This document shows positions 31,758-40,805 of a DNA stretch of 64,000 nt, piece by piece. Numbering within the stretch: the first letter of the stretch is position 1; each line of letters starts with the position of its first letter. Below the pieces are notes generated by a model. That model was not told the DNA's origin. It ran no database searches and was given only the letters and a program-made list of their open reading frames with translations. The position numbers and the translations under genes were made by a program. Origin of the DNA: Metaphire vulgaris (lineage: Eukaryota > Annelida > Clitellata > Crassiclitellata > Megascolecidae); the NCBI GenBank assembly GCA_018105865.1, contig CM030872.1:6257016-6321015 (forward strand), written 5' to 3'.

Positions 31758-33092
31758 CTATGGCGGAAATGATTTAAGAAACAGGAAGGATTTAAGCTTA
31801 GACCTGAAGACTTGAGGAGAAAGTGCAGGAATTATAGGAAATGAGGAATCAGATTTTATTGTTTGAAAGTGTCCAAGTGTGCGAAGGGAAGCTGGGATCG
31901 AGTTCCAGAGTTCAGGTGCAGCGTATGAGAAGGCACGGTTGCAAATTTTCAGGGATGATTGATTTAGCGGGCGTGACAGAGTGAGATGAGATGACGAACG
32001 TGTGGGTCGAGGAGGCTGAGGGATTAATAGTGACCTAAGGTAGACAGGTTTTGATGACTGAAGTGAGCTATGTGTAAGTGTTATTATCTTATATTGGATA
32101 CGTTCAGTTATTTTAAGCCAATGTAATGATTTTAGTATGGGTGAAATATGGGAGAATTTAGGTGACTTAGTAACAGCACGAGCAAGTGCATTTTGTATTG
32201 ATTGCAATTTGTTGATAGAGGCTTTGGGAAGGTTATAGTAGAGGGAGTTACAATAATCTAATTTGGAGTGGACTATTGAGGTGGCAATTGTGGAGGCAGT
32301 TTTAGTATCTAGGCAAGGACGTAGGCGGCGAAGGTCACGAATATGAACATAGCAGGCTTTTGATAATTGGGAAATTTGTGATTCGAAGTTTAGAAAAGAA
32401 TCAAATTTGAATCCTAGATTTCTAGCAGTTGGAACAGGGATTATTGTGGTGTCAGAAGCCAAAACTAGTTTAGGATTGTCAATTTTTTTGAGTTGTTGGG
32501 GTAGTCCAATTAAAAGAAACTCTGTCTTAGAAGGGTTAAGAGCGAGGAGATTAGATGACATCCAAGCAGAGATTGATGAGAATGCAGATTCAAGCTCAAT
32601 AATAGAAGCATTGAATGAAAGAGGTGAGAAGGAAAGGAATAGCTGAGTGTCATCAGCATAGAGTTGGTGATTTAAATTAAGGGAATTGATTAAAGATGAG
32701 AGTGGTGTAGTGTAAAGGCTGAACAGTACAGGCCCAAGAACAGATCCTTGAGGCACTCCAAAATCTACAGTGTGAGATAGAGAAATTTGGCTAAGACAGG
32801 ACACTTGAAAAGACCGGGATTTAAGATAAGATGAAAACCAGTTATGAGCTATTTCAGATATTCCAAACCAGAGAGAGAGTCGTTCGAGCAGAATTTTGTG
32901 ATCTATAGTATCAAATGCAGCAGAGAGGTCAAGGAGACAAAGGCCAGTAACTTGTCGGAGACCAATTGCAGTTAAGAGTCTGTCATGAATGTAGGCGAGA
33001 ACGGTTTCAGTTGAGTGATGTTTAGTGTAGGCAGACTGATGAGCATTATATAGCGAGTTATTTGAAAGGTGTTCGGTCAGTCTAGAAAGCAC
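31758..33092 (-). CDS. LINE reverse transcriptase, C-terminal two thirds
   Basis: An open frame of 444 residues. It carries LLDLSAAFDTIDHKILLERL (motif A aspartate), FGVPQGSVLGPVLFSLYT (motif B), YADDTQLFLSF (catalytic YADD), ALNPSKTEFLLIG, DYCNSLYYNLP in the thumb, and SRAFSYAAPELWNSIPASLR at the C-terminus. This is a CR1/L2-type LINE RT. It has stayed open over its whole length, so the insertion is fairly young. It overlaps the preceding frame by 16 bases, so one frameshift separates it from the N-terminal part. Confidence 0.88.
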   Translation of the reverse strand: MLSRLTEHLSNNSLYNAHQSAYTKHHSTETVLAYIHDRLLTAIGLRQVTGLCLLDLSAAFDTIDHKILLERLSLWFGISEIAHNWFSSYLKSRSFQVSCLSQISLSHTVDFGVPQGSVLGPVLFSLYTTPLSSLINSLNLNHQLYADDTQLFLSFSPLSFNASIIELESAFSSISAWMSSNLLALNPSKTEFLLIGLPQQLKKIDNPKLVLASDTTIIPVPTARNLGFKFDSFLNFESQISQLSKACYVHIRDLRRLRPCLDTKTASTIATSIVHSKLDYCNSLYYNLPKASINKLQSIQNALARAVTKSPKFSHISPILKSLHWLKITERIQYKIITLTHSSLQSSKPVYLRSLLIPQPPRPTRSSSHLTLSRPLNQSSLKICNRAFSYAAPELWNSIPASLRTLGHFQTIKSDSSFPIIPALSPQVFRSKLKSFLFLKSFPP

Positions 33093-33463
33093 AATTTTCT
33101 CAGTAAGTTTTGATAGAAGTGAAAGATTTGAGATGGGGCGATAGTTATTAAGATCTTCTCTGTCAAGACCAGGCTTTTTAGGAGAGGAATGACAAAAGAG
33201 TTTTTGAATGAAGATGGGAAAGTGCCTGAGGTAAGAGAGAGGTTAATGATTCTAGTTATGATAGGCGTAAGCACGATGGCACACTGTTTGAGTAAAGAAG
33301 TAGGTATGGGATCTAGATCACATTGTTTGTTTGGGAGAGAAAGTAGCAGTTTGGATACCTCTTCATCAGTTGCAGGAGTGAAGCTGGATAAATTGCATGG
33401 GGTTGTGGGGAGAAGGGTAATGAGGAGAGGTGGTTTGAGTAATAGTGAAAGACTTAAGGACAC
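33077..33463 (-). pseudogene. LINE ORF2 middle segment, frameshifted
   Basis: Reads EEVSKLLLSLPNKQCDLDPIPTS, then SGTFPSSFKNSFVIPLLKS, the region between the endonuclease and the RT core (finger domain). It joins the flanking frames only through frameshifts, at about 33,090 and 33,420. Confidence 0.75.
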
Positions 33464-34561
33464 TGCAGAATCTTAGAGATTTTTGCAGAGAAGAAATTAG
33501 CAAAAGATTCAGCAAGTTCTGACAGAGAAATGGATTGAGGAGAGGTTTTGATTCTTTGCGATGGAAAAGATCATTTACGGTTTTCCAGAGCTTACGTGGG
33601 TTAGAGCTATTTGTTGAAATGATGTTAGAATAGTACTTCTTTTTGGCAGATGTAAGGAGATTATGGTACCGGTTGGTGGCGGAACGAAGATTTAAAAGGT
33701 CAGATGGAGAATGTGTTCTATGGTATGTTCGTTCAAGACGTCTACGAAATGACTTGAAAGCATGAATGAAAGAGTTATACCAGGGTTTGCTGTTGTGTGA
33801 TGAAATAGGTCTTGTGATGATAGGAGCATGTTTATCAAGAAGACCGGATAACACAGAATTGTATTTATTGATCAGTGACGGCAGAGAAGTGGGGGGGTTA
33901 GTAATTAGTTCAGATGATTTAATGTTGTCACAGAACAAGGCTACGTCAATTTTGTTAAGACGGCGAAATGAGTAGGTGCCACGAGGCGGAGGAGTTGGCG
34001 AGCAGATACTTAAAATGGAGAAGATGGGAAAATGATCAGAAGGAGAGAATTGGCTAATTGCTGAAATTGGAGATAGTGATGAAGAAGAAGACGTGATGAG
34101 CAAGTCTAAAGTATGTCCAAAAGTGTGAGTAGGAAGAGATATGTGTTGTGTGAGGTTAGTCTGAGTGAGCAGTTGTATGAATTGGATAGAGTTGGGATCA
34201 TCACACTTATCAACATGTACATTAAAATCACCGGTAATTAAGAACTCATGTGGAGTTGTAGCTGCAGAGCCTAAAAAGGAGGAAAATTCGTCGAGGAATG
34301 TCATGAATGAGGTTGAATATTTTGATGATGTAGGGGGGCGGTAAATGTTAAAAATAGTTAGTTTTGAGAGAGGAAGATTGAGAGTGACAGATGAACATTC
34401 AAATGAGGAGAAATTAATTGATGAGGAATTGCTAATTTGTATATGATCGCGAATAAGGAAAGCGGTGCCTCCACCTAAATTACTAGAGCAATTGGTAGAC
34501 TTTTTTGAACGAGGAAAACTTAGGAGGGAGAAGCCAGGTGGGGTTACCTCAATCAGTTGAC
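33366..34561 (-). pseudogene. LINE ORF2 endonuclease segment, 5' truncated
   Basis: APE-type endonuclease remains: GGGTAFLIRDHIQIS, TIFNIYRPP, FLITGDFNVHVD (metal-binding aspartate and asparagine) and FSPSDHFPIFS (catalytic SDHxP motif). The first catalytic part of the endonuclease, including the early Asn and Glu, is missing. The open frame extends upstream into the VQVQVQV translation of the neighbouring minisatellite, which is not part of the LINE. Confidence 0.8.
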
Positions 34562-34566
34562 ATGTA

Positions 34567-34771
34567 GTACTTGGTACTTGTACTTGTACTTGTACTCGAG
34601 TTGTACTCGAGTACAAATTTTTAGTACTTGTACTCGGAGGCCAGGTACTTGTACTTGTACTTGTACTCGGAGTTTTAGGAATGCAAGTACTTGTACTTGT
34701 ACTTGTACTCGGAGGCCAGGTACTTGTACTTGTACTTGTACTTGAAACATTGTGTACTTGCTACATCTCTG
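34567..34771. repeat. GTACTTGTACTTG minisatellite block 1 of hAT element B
   Basis: Tandem TACTTG units broken by CGGAGGCCAG spacers, ending CATTGTGTACTTGCTACATC and TCTGG. The last part matches the true right end of element B at 35,440-35,460, so an internal copy of the terminus is present. Overlapping frames of alternating residues on both strands are translation artefacts. Confidence 0.8.
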
Positions 34772-34829
34772 GCTACATGTACTTCAATGGTACCAGTAAT
34801 GCTGTTCCTTTAGGCTAATGACAAGCACA

Positions 34830-35101
34830 TCCTCACAGATGGCCAAGTACCTGGAACTCAACGATATTTATGATGAGCCACTGATACCATCGTATTTTGG
34901 AACAGTGAAGTTAATAGAAAAGAGTTCAACAGGCTGTATAATGCAGCCATTAGAGACCTTAGTGTGCCTACTTCTGGCGCACCAATTAAACGCGTATTTA
35001 GCCAAGCTGGCTTGATCGCGAGACCGCATAGGGTTAATATGACCGATGCAAGACAATCATCTCTATTTTTTAGTGCAACTGTGATGATATTTAGATGCTA
35101 A
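34830..35101 (+). pseudogene. hAT transposase C-terminus (dimerisation domain)
   Basis: Reads FWNSEVNRKEFNRLYNAAIR, then LSVPTSGAPIKRVFSQAGLI and ARPHRVNMTDARQSSLFF before a stop. The SVPxSSAPSERVFSxAGxI...R.RL pattern is the C-terminal dimerisation domain of hAT transposases. The N-terminal zinc finger and the DDE core are not present. It is the only coding trace of element B. Confidence 0.75.
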
Positions 35102-35227
35102 TAGTGTCAATTTTATTCGTGGCTGGACAAACTGTCCGAGTACAAAATGTCACGGACAAAATGTCATGTAGAAAATGTCATGGGGACAAAATGTCAGCGG
35201 AAAAAATGTCAATGTCAAAAATGTTGT

Positions 35228-35445
35228 ACTAATACTTGGAGGCCAGGTACTTGTACTTGTACTCGGAGGCCAGGTACTTGTACTTGTACTCGTACTCGAA
35301 GGCCAGGTACTTGTACTTGTACTTGTACTCGGAGGCCAGGTACTTGTACTTGTACTCGGAATTTTTGGAATGCAAGTACTTGTACTTGTACTTGTACTCG
35401 GAGGCCAGGTACTTGTACTTGTACTTGTACTTGAAGCATTGTGTA
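35228..35445. repeat. GTACTTGTACTTG minisatellite block 2 of hAT element B
   Basis: Same units and spacers as block 1, in the same orientation, leading straight into the right terminus at 35,460. The sequence just before (35,136-35,225) repeats AAAATGTCA words with spacings of 10-25 bases. Confidence 0.8.
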
Positions 35446-36291
35446 CTTGCTACATCTCTGCAAAATACGCAAATACTCTCATAATTAACGCAAAATTAAT
35501 AGTGACGATGTTCCGTTTTTATTTCTTTCTTTTGTAAAACTAAGCTTTCACGTTTCTGTGTTTTGAGTGTTTTTATTATTTATCTTTTCAATATTTTTCA
35601 TAATTTTCTTCAAAATCTGTTGAGTAGGATAGGCCTAGTTCAAGACTAATGGGCCTACTAATATCATCCAATACAGGATATTGCATATGCATAGTCAAAT
35701 TCAATTTATACAGGGTCTAGCACTGGATTTAATTGGTTCCATATACAAGCAAAGGAGAATTTCATCCTATAGTCAGTCAGTCATCTGGCGCTATATAAAT
35801 CAACTATGACATTGTCCATTTAAATCAGTTATCTTCATTATGTCTGCTGATTGTGTCTAAAACAATAATATAAATTATATAATACAGTTACATAAGCATT
35901 ACAGCTAACTTACTTAAGGGTTATAATCATTTAAACCAGGTTATAATCATTATAACCGGGTTATAACTTAAAACGGGTTATAATAATTATAACCTTTGTG
36001 GAAAAGGTTATAAAGGTTATAACTCGGTTATAACGTTATAACCGAGTTATAACCTTTATAACCTTTTCCACAAAGGTTATAACCTTTATAACTTCAAGAA
36101 ATAATTATAACGCTTACCCTAGCTGCGGCGACTGCGGCAGTTTTAGAAGTGGTCGCTATGGAAGGCGGTTGTTCATTGCACCGGGTGGCTGGTCTGAATG
36201 GAGTGTGACAGCGTCCCGTGGTTGTCGTTGTGTAAGGTGGCATTGTGGTTGATTTAGCCTTTGTCATGAAGTCCACGGATGTGGCGGTTGT

Positions 36292-37890
36292 CAGGGGCGT
36301 AAATCCTATGTGTTTTTCTGGGTCCGGACCCACCCACTTTTTTAGGAGCTGGGTCCGGCCAGGCAATGGACCCACCCACTTTTTGAGATGAATTGTTTAT
36401 TATTATTATTCGCGAGACAATTATGTAAAGCAGTGAGAACAGCTAGATTTATTTTTCCCCCAATTATGTAACTCAGAAAGACCTGCGATGTTTCCTATCC
36501 TCGCGTCTGACTGGCTATCTAGGTATTATTTAGCTCTATGGATAAACGTGACGTCACATTTTCGCATCCGTACGACTCCATTTTGTCACTTTTAGGTCTT
36601 TGGTTCGGTCAACGTGAAAACGTTTCTGCTAGCAATTGTTAATTATTATTTACTGTCTATCCTGCATTTATCATGTAAGTGCTTCTAGATAATAATTTAT
36701 TTTGTTTGATGCAAAAATAGAATTGTTTTCACTTTTCAATAGTACGATTAATCTTTAAGTTCATTTTGATTAGTTGCTTTCACTTTATGACACTTACGTT
36801 TGAACATATATATACTTACTGTTGGGCGATAAAACGTATGAGCGAAATTTTCTTCGGTTTTTTAAAAAAATTTTTGCAAGAACTAGTATTCGAGATTTGC
36901 TTATGCAAAATGACTGAAAAATAAAGTTTATCATGATTTCTGTGCTATCTTAATCTAGATATGGAAAGTTAGAATAATTGCGAAGCAATCGGCAAAAGTT
37001 TTTATCCAGTCAATAGCTAGGCAATTTTTGAAAGCTTTGTAATTTCCTTTTTCAAAATCAAACCTATGTTTAGTTGTGGTTAGGGATGTAACTTTTCCGG
37101 AAAAGTAGAATGGCCGGAAATATTCCGGAAATTTCCGGAAAAGTTCTAAAAACCTTTAAAACTTCTCTTTTTTAGAGGTAAACAGACAGCAGTGGACAAA
37201 ATTAATTACCGCAGGTCCCACAGCTAAGAAAACGAAGTTTTATTATATGTTTTTGGCACATAGGGGGGAAATTGGTCGAAAACGGGTTCTCCGATATTTT
37301 AACGAGATCTCGCCAATTTAAGTATTCTACTTGCTGCTCAGGGAACCAGCTTCACCTTATGAATATTCACGAATGTGTCGCATCGAGTGCTGGCGAGAGT
37401 GCGAGACTATGGGTAAAAACCGTAAAATAAACAAGTGTTTAGTTTTGTTTTGTGACAATTCGATAATTTTTCGCCTAACATTGAGATTTATTATAGTTTT
37501 AACAAATCAGACAGCAAAACGGCGTCGCGTACTCTGGTAACTGGTTCTCTGCGACTTCCGACTCAGACATTATATAGCGCTACCATGCTGACAGTTGTTA
37601 ACTTGTTAATAAATGCCCAACAAATGAATAGTTATAAATAGTAATAATGATAAAAAATAATAATAGATATCAGTAATAGTAATCAGTAGTAATAAATACT
37701 AATAATAAACAGTAATAATAATTATAATAAATAACAATAATAATCAACTTTTCCTTTCCGGAAAAGTACCTCAGAAATTTCCGGAAATGTCCAGGGGAAA
37801 TTTTCGGAAATTTCCTAACTTACATCCCTAGTTGTGGTCAACAGGTCGACCCGGGACCCACCCACCTTTTTACACAGATCTACGCCTCTG
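36292..37890. mobile_element. hAT element C
   Basis: Left end CAGGGGCGTAAATC, right end (inverted) CAGAGGCGTAGATC, flanked by a perfect 8-bp duplication GCGGTTGT (36,284-36,291 and 37,891-37,898). GGTCC/GGACCCACCCAC words follow inside both ends. No transposase is seen. A further hAT lies inside at 37,081. Confidence 0.9.
37081..37830. mobile_element. hAT element D nested in element C
   Basis: Ends TAGGGATGTAA and TTACATCCCTA are exact inverted repeats with a perfect 8-bp duplication GTTGTGGT (37,073-37,080 and 37,831-37,838). TTTCCGGAAAAG-like palindromic words lie inside both ends, and AATAATAGTAAT-rich sequence fills 37,615-37,745. No coding capacity. Confidence 0.9.
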
Positions 37891-38357
37891 GCGGTTGTAA
37901 TTGCCGATTTTCCAGGAGGTTCGTTACCATTGTGACTTGTTGGTGTTTGACTTTTTTCCAGACGATGGTTCGACAATGAAAGCCGTCGTCTTTGGCTGCC
38001 CGATTCTAGGAAATATTGTAAAGATAAGACAAAGGTGAAGTAGTGACTAAGCATGACGTTAATAAGATGTATTTGACTGTGTTACTGACCGAATGACTTC
38101 CTCACAGACTGTATAGCCTAAGTTTGTCTCGCGAAGCTTAATGTCCATGACGACGACAATTTATAAGTTTTCTATATTAATTACGTGAGTTTGCAAATGC
38201 ATTAGTGTGTATAACGATACGCTAAATCGAGTTGCAATCCCGAAACACGTTGTCTTCGATCACGAGCGCTGTTTGGACGATCCCATCGAAGACGAGCGTC
38301 GGCGCCAAATAAAGCGCGCTCGCGCAAGGGCCCTCTATTCTCAGCGGCACAGGCAGG

Positions 38358-39011
38358 ATGAGCTATACTCTGCGTCGTCGTGTTGACCGTCTTCTCGGCG
38401 ATTTGGGCTTCGACGGCCCCCTCGTTGCAGCATCGGCTACGCCGCCTCGCTTCGTTGCCTTGTGCGACGATGACGACGGTTCGTATAGACCGAGCTTCAG
38501 GCAAAAGCAATCTTGTTGTGCCCTCCCGTCGGGCGTTCCGCGCCTGAAGCGTCCAAGGATCGCGACGGACGCTTCGACTGCAGCCGACTCGGTTGTGTCG
38601 TTTCCACAGGTGACGTCACAATCGACTTCCTGTACGCAGATCGCAATTATCGACTTGGACGCTTCTTCAATGCTAACTTACGCGGCTTCACCTAAATCTG
38701 CTTCGTCACAGAAGACTGTGACTTTCGACGATTACGTGGACGACGCAGAACTTCTTAAAGCAGACACGACCGAACCTAATCCAGGTCCGCCGGAAGAAAT
38801 TATAGGTTTTGACGATTCCTTAGATGACAGCGTTCTCCTTGAGGCTGAGACGTGCGAATCCACATTCGATTGCTATGCTTTGGACACTTCTCTAAACGCG
38901 ACCGATCTCCTGCCAGGCGACCCGCCGGAAACGCATTGTGGCCCGTCATTCGACATAGACTTCTACGGCCACTCAGTACCCGACGCTTGGGTCCCGACGC
39001 TTAAAAACTAG
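38358..39011 (+). CDS. Uncharacterised acidic ORF with a 2A-like NPGP motif
   Basis: An open frame of 217 residues starting MSYTLRRRVDRLLGDLGF. It is acidic in the second half, with repeated DD/EL words (DDYVDDAELLKADTTEPNPG, GFDDSLDDSVLLEAETCEST). The TTEPNPGP stretch resembles the C-terminus of 2A ribosome-skipping peptides (D[VI]ExNPGP), with T in place of the usual D. Codons are GC-richer than the neighbourhood. The gene starts 350 bases from, and diverges from, the broken minus-strand exon at 38,005, and shares 52 identical bases with that gene's far end. I do not recognise the family; the pair could belong to one larger mobile element. Confidence 0.45.
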   Translation: MSYTLRRRVDRLLGDLGFDGPLVAASATPPRFVALCDDDDGSYRPSFRQKQSCCALPSGVPRLKRPRIATDASTAADSVVSFPQVTSQSTSCTQIAIIDLDASSMLTYAASPKSASSQKTVTFDDYVDDAELLKADTTEPNPGPPEEIIGFDDSLDDSVLLEAETCESTFDCYALDTSLNATDLLPGDPPETHCGPSFDIDFYGHSVPDAWVPTLKN

Positions 39012-39377
39012 TATTACTAGCGAGCGTCGGGACCGTACTTGGCATACGGCGTGTAGACTGCTGCGCCGCGGCGGCTAAGGACGCTCGCTACACTGTTAAA
39101 AAAAATGGTTTTATAAATGGTTTTCTACGGGTTTTCAGGAATTGAGGGTTTTCAATCACGATAGGAAACCATAGACAAATTAAACCCTTAAAAAACCCTC
39201 TAGTATAACCATTACAACGCGAAATGTAGGCTATGTATTATTATGTAAAGCTAAGTAATGATTAAAGTATAAGAACGGGATCGAGTAGTTGGTAGCGGGG
39301 CGCAATGCCATTCGTCAGAAAGCCGGCAACCACGAAGAGTCATGATTTCCTCACAGAAATATCCCGGCCGGGAAAAA

Positions 39378-39658
39378 TATATATATATGCGCATATGTAT
39401 ATATGCATATATGTATGTATATATATATATATATATGCATATATGTATATATGCATATATGTATATATGTATATATGTATGTATAATTGTATCTATATAT
39501 GTATATATGTAATATGTATATATGTAATATGTATATATGCATATATGTATATATGCATATATGTGTATATGTATGTATATATGTATGTATGTATATATGC
39601 ATATATGTATATATACATATATGTATATATGTATATATGTATATATGTATATATTCCA
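39378..39658. repeat. ATATGT/ATATGC satellite-like array
   Basis: About 280 bases of ATATGTATATATGCATAT units near the left end of the EnSpm element. Translations of it on both strands are IYIYMYI-type artefacts and not genes. Confidence 0.9.
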
Positions 39659-40329
39659 CTAATCATGTTAAACAAGATTTTTAAATTATTTCATCCTTTA
39701 AATAAATATATGAATCGACTCTGTATTGATTAATGAGAGAAGAAGCATTAACGCAGACGTAAAATAGTTCAAATTTTATAATGCTCGATTATAAGTCTAA
39801 TTTTTATAAGCTGAATTTAATGACGTTTTAAAGTTTCGCTACTGTGCTGAAGAAATGTGTAATCTTATTCGCTAATTTTCATTTCGAATGTCGATATAAA
39901 CTTAATTTATATGCTGAATTTCCTGTACACACTATAAGAAGAAATGCTTTTCAAAATAAGGATTTTGTTTTCAAGTATATGACTGTATTTGGCGATCTAT
40001 CTACTTACTGACGCTGATGATAAAAGGAAATCAGTGGTCACGTGGTGACTCGCTACTCGCGGCAATTCGACTCGGCATTCTTGTAGATGTAGAAATCGCG
40101 ATAATTAAAGATTCGACGAGTGGATCCGATTAAGGTAACATTTTAGAGTATAACTGTAGTATAAATTCGCATTAGAGTATAAATTCACTCAAATCGGCTT
40201 TGGGGAAAAGTTATACATATTCCAAGGGTCTGAAATTACTGTGAGCGATATTACAGTAAAATTCTAAAAGTAAGTAACGTCAAGATTACTGTGGTGACTG
40301 TGATGACTCGTCATTATATGACTTAGTGA

Positions 40330-40440
40330 AGTAAGTAAGTAAGTAAAATCTCGTAAATTTCTATAACGCGTTGAAAAGTACTGCAGTAGCAGCTACTTAT
40401 TCTTATGCACTTAATCTCTCTTGAAATAGCTATGGGCGGG
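40330..40440 (-). repeat. LINE 3' remnant
   Basis: GTAAGTAAGTAAAATCTCGT followed by TTTCTATAACGCGTTGAAAA matches the 3' end of the LINE at 31,583, same orientation. About 110 bases remain. Confidence 0.6.
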
Positions 40441-40805
40441 TGGGTTGTCGCCTTCACTCCTCGGTAATCCCAAAATTGACTAACCGTAAAATAATTTTGC
40501 ACTGAAAGTTCACGTATTACATGTGAATAAATTGTTATTGTAACCTATCTATACATTTCATATTGTGATGGTTGTTTTAGGTTTTTTATGCGAAAATGGA
40601 CTGTTCCACATGGACCGAGACTGACGTCGGGGAATGGCTGAAGTCCAATGGCTTTGGAGACTATGAAGACAAATTTCTCGGTGAATGCTAAACGTGTTTT
40701 TTCTATACTAAATAAAATATTTTTATTTCTTTACTATATAAATATTCATTGTCTAGTTTTTGTTCACTGTTTCATTACTAAGATATTACATTCTCAAATG
40801 TGAGA

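Larger units (their letters stand above)
31583..34561 (-). mobile_element. CR1/L2-like LINE, 5' truncated, nested in hAT element B
   Basis: The LINE runs on the minus strand from about 34,561 to its 3' end at 31,583, where the tail is (TTTAC)n preceded by GCGCTATAGAAATCCACGAG. ATGTA flanks it on both sides (31,578-31,582 and 34,562-34,566). The 5' end falls within the endonuclease domain, the usual result of incomplete reverse transcription. Confidence 0.85.
31573..35460. mobile_element. hAT element B nested in element A
   Basis: Ends CAGAGATGTA (31,573) and TACATCTCTG (35,451-35,460), with a perfect 8-bp duplication CAAAATAC (31,565-31,572 and 35,461-35,468). It carries a transposase C-terminus (34,830-35,101) between two GTACTTGTACTTG minisatellite blocks, and a LINE inserted right inside its left end. 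Confidence 0.88.
31124..36121. mobile_element. hAT element A (TIR TAGGGTAAGCGTTATAATT)
   Basis: Ends TAGGGTAAGCGTTATAATT and AATTATAACGCTTACCCTA are exact inverted repeats, flanked by a perfect 8-bp duplication GCTGCGGC (31,116-31,123 and 36,122-36,129). Both subterminal regions (31,130-31,300 and 35,920-36,110) consist of many GGTTATAAC-type units in both senses. The element encodes nothing itself and is long only because a second hAT (31,573-35,460) and a LINE sit inside it. Confidence 0.92.
30971..38005 (-). pseudogene. Minus-strand coding exon split by two hAT insertions
   Basis: The exon begins after a good acceptor (rc TTTCCTAG) at 38,005 and has three pieces: 38,005-37,891, 36,291-36,122 and 31,123-30,971 (stop TGA at 30,973). 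Each gap is a hAT element with a perfect 8-bp duplication. When each element and one duplication copy are ignored, the frame passes both junctions without a stop and gives about 140 residues. These include QRRRLSLSNHRLEKSQ, then a Thr/Ala-rich low-complexity part, then KKPPWLEKQNKILDKIFDK and FTDDEQDD. I do not recognise the protein; the family may be an accessory protein of a larger transposon. The gene is broken in this copy. Confidence 0.6.

Noticed and set aside
34553..35537. Long overlapping open frames with VQVQVQV, YLYLYLYS or TCTCT residues on both strands
   Set aside because: Translations of the GTACTTG minisatellite of hAT element B; open in several frames because the unit lacks stops.
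38202..38510. Minus-strand open frame of 102 residues overlapping the + ORF at 38,358
   Set aside because: Shadow of the GC-richer + strand ORF; no acceptor or donor that would link it to the minus exon at 38,005.
39305..39733. Open frames rich in Ile, Tyr, Met and His on both strands
   Set aside because: Translation of an ATATGT repeat array; no conserved protein.
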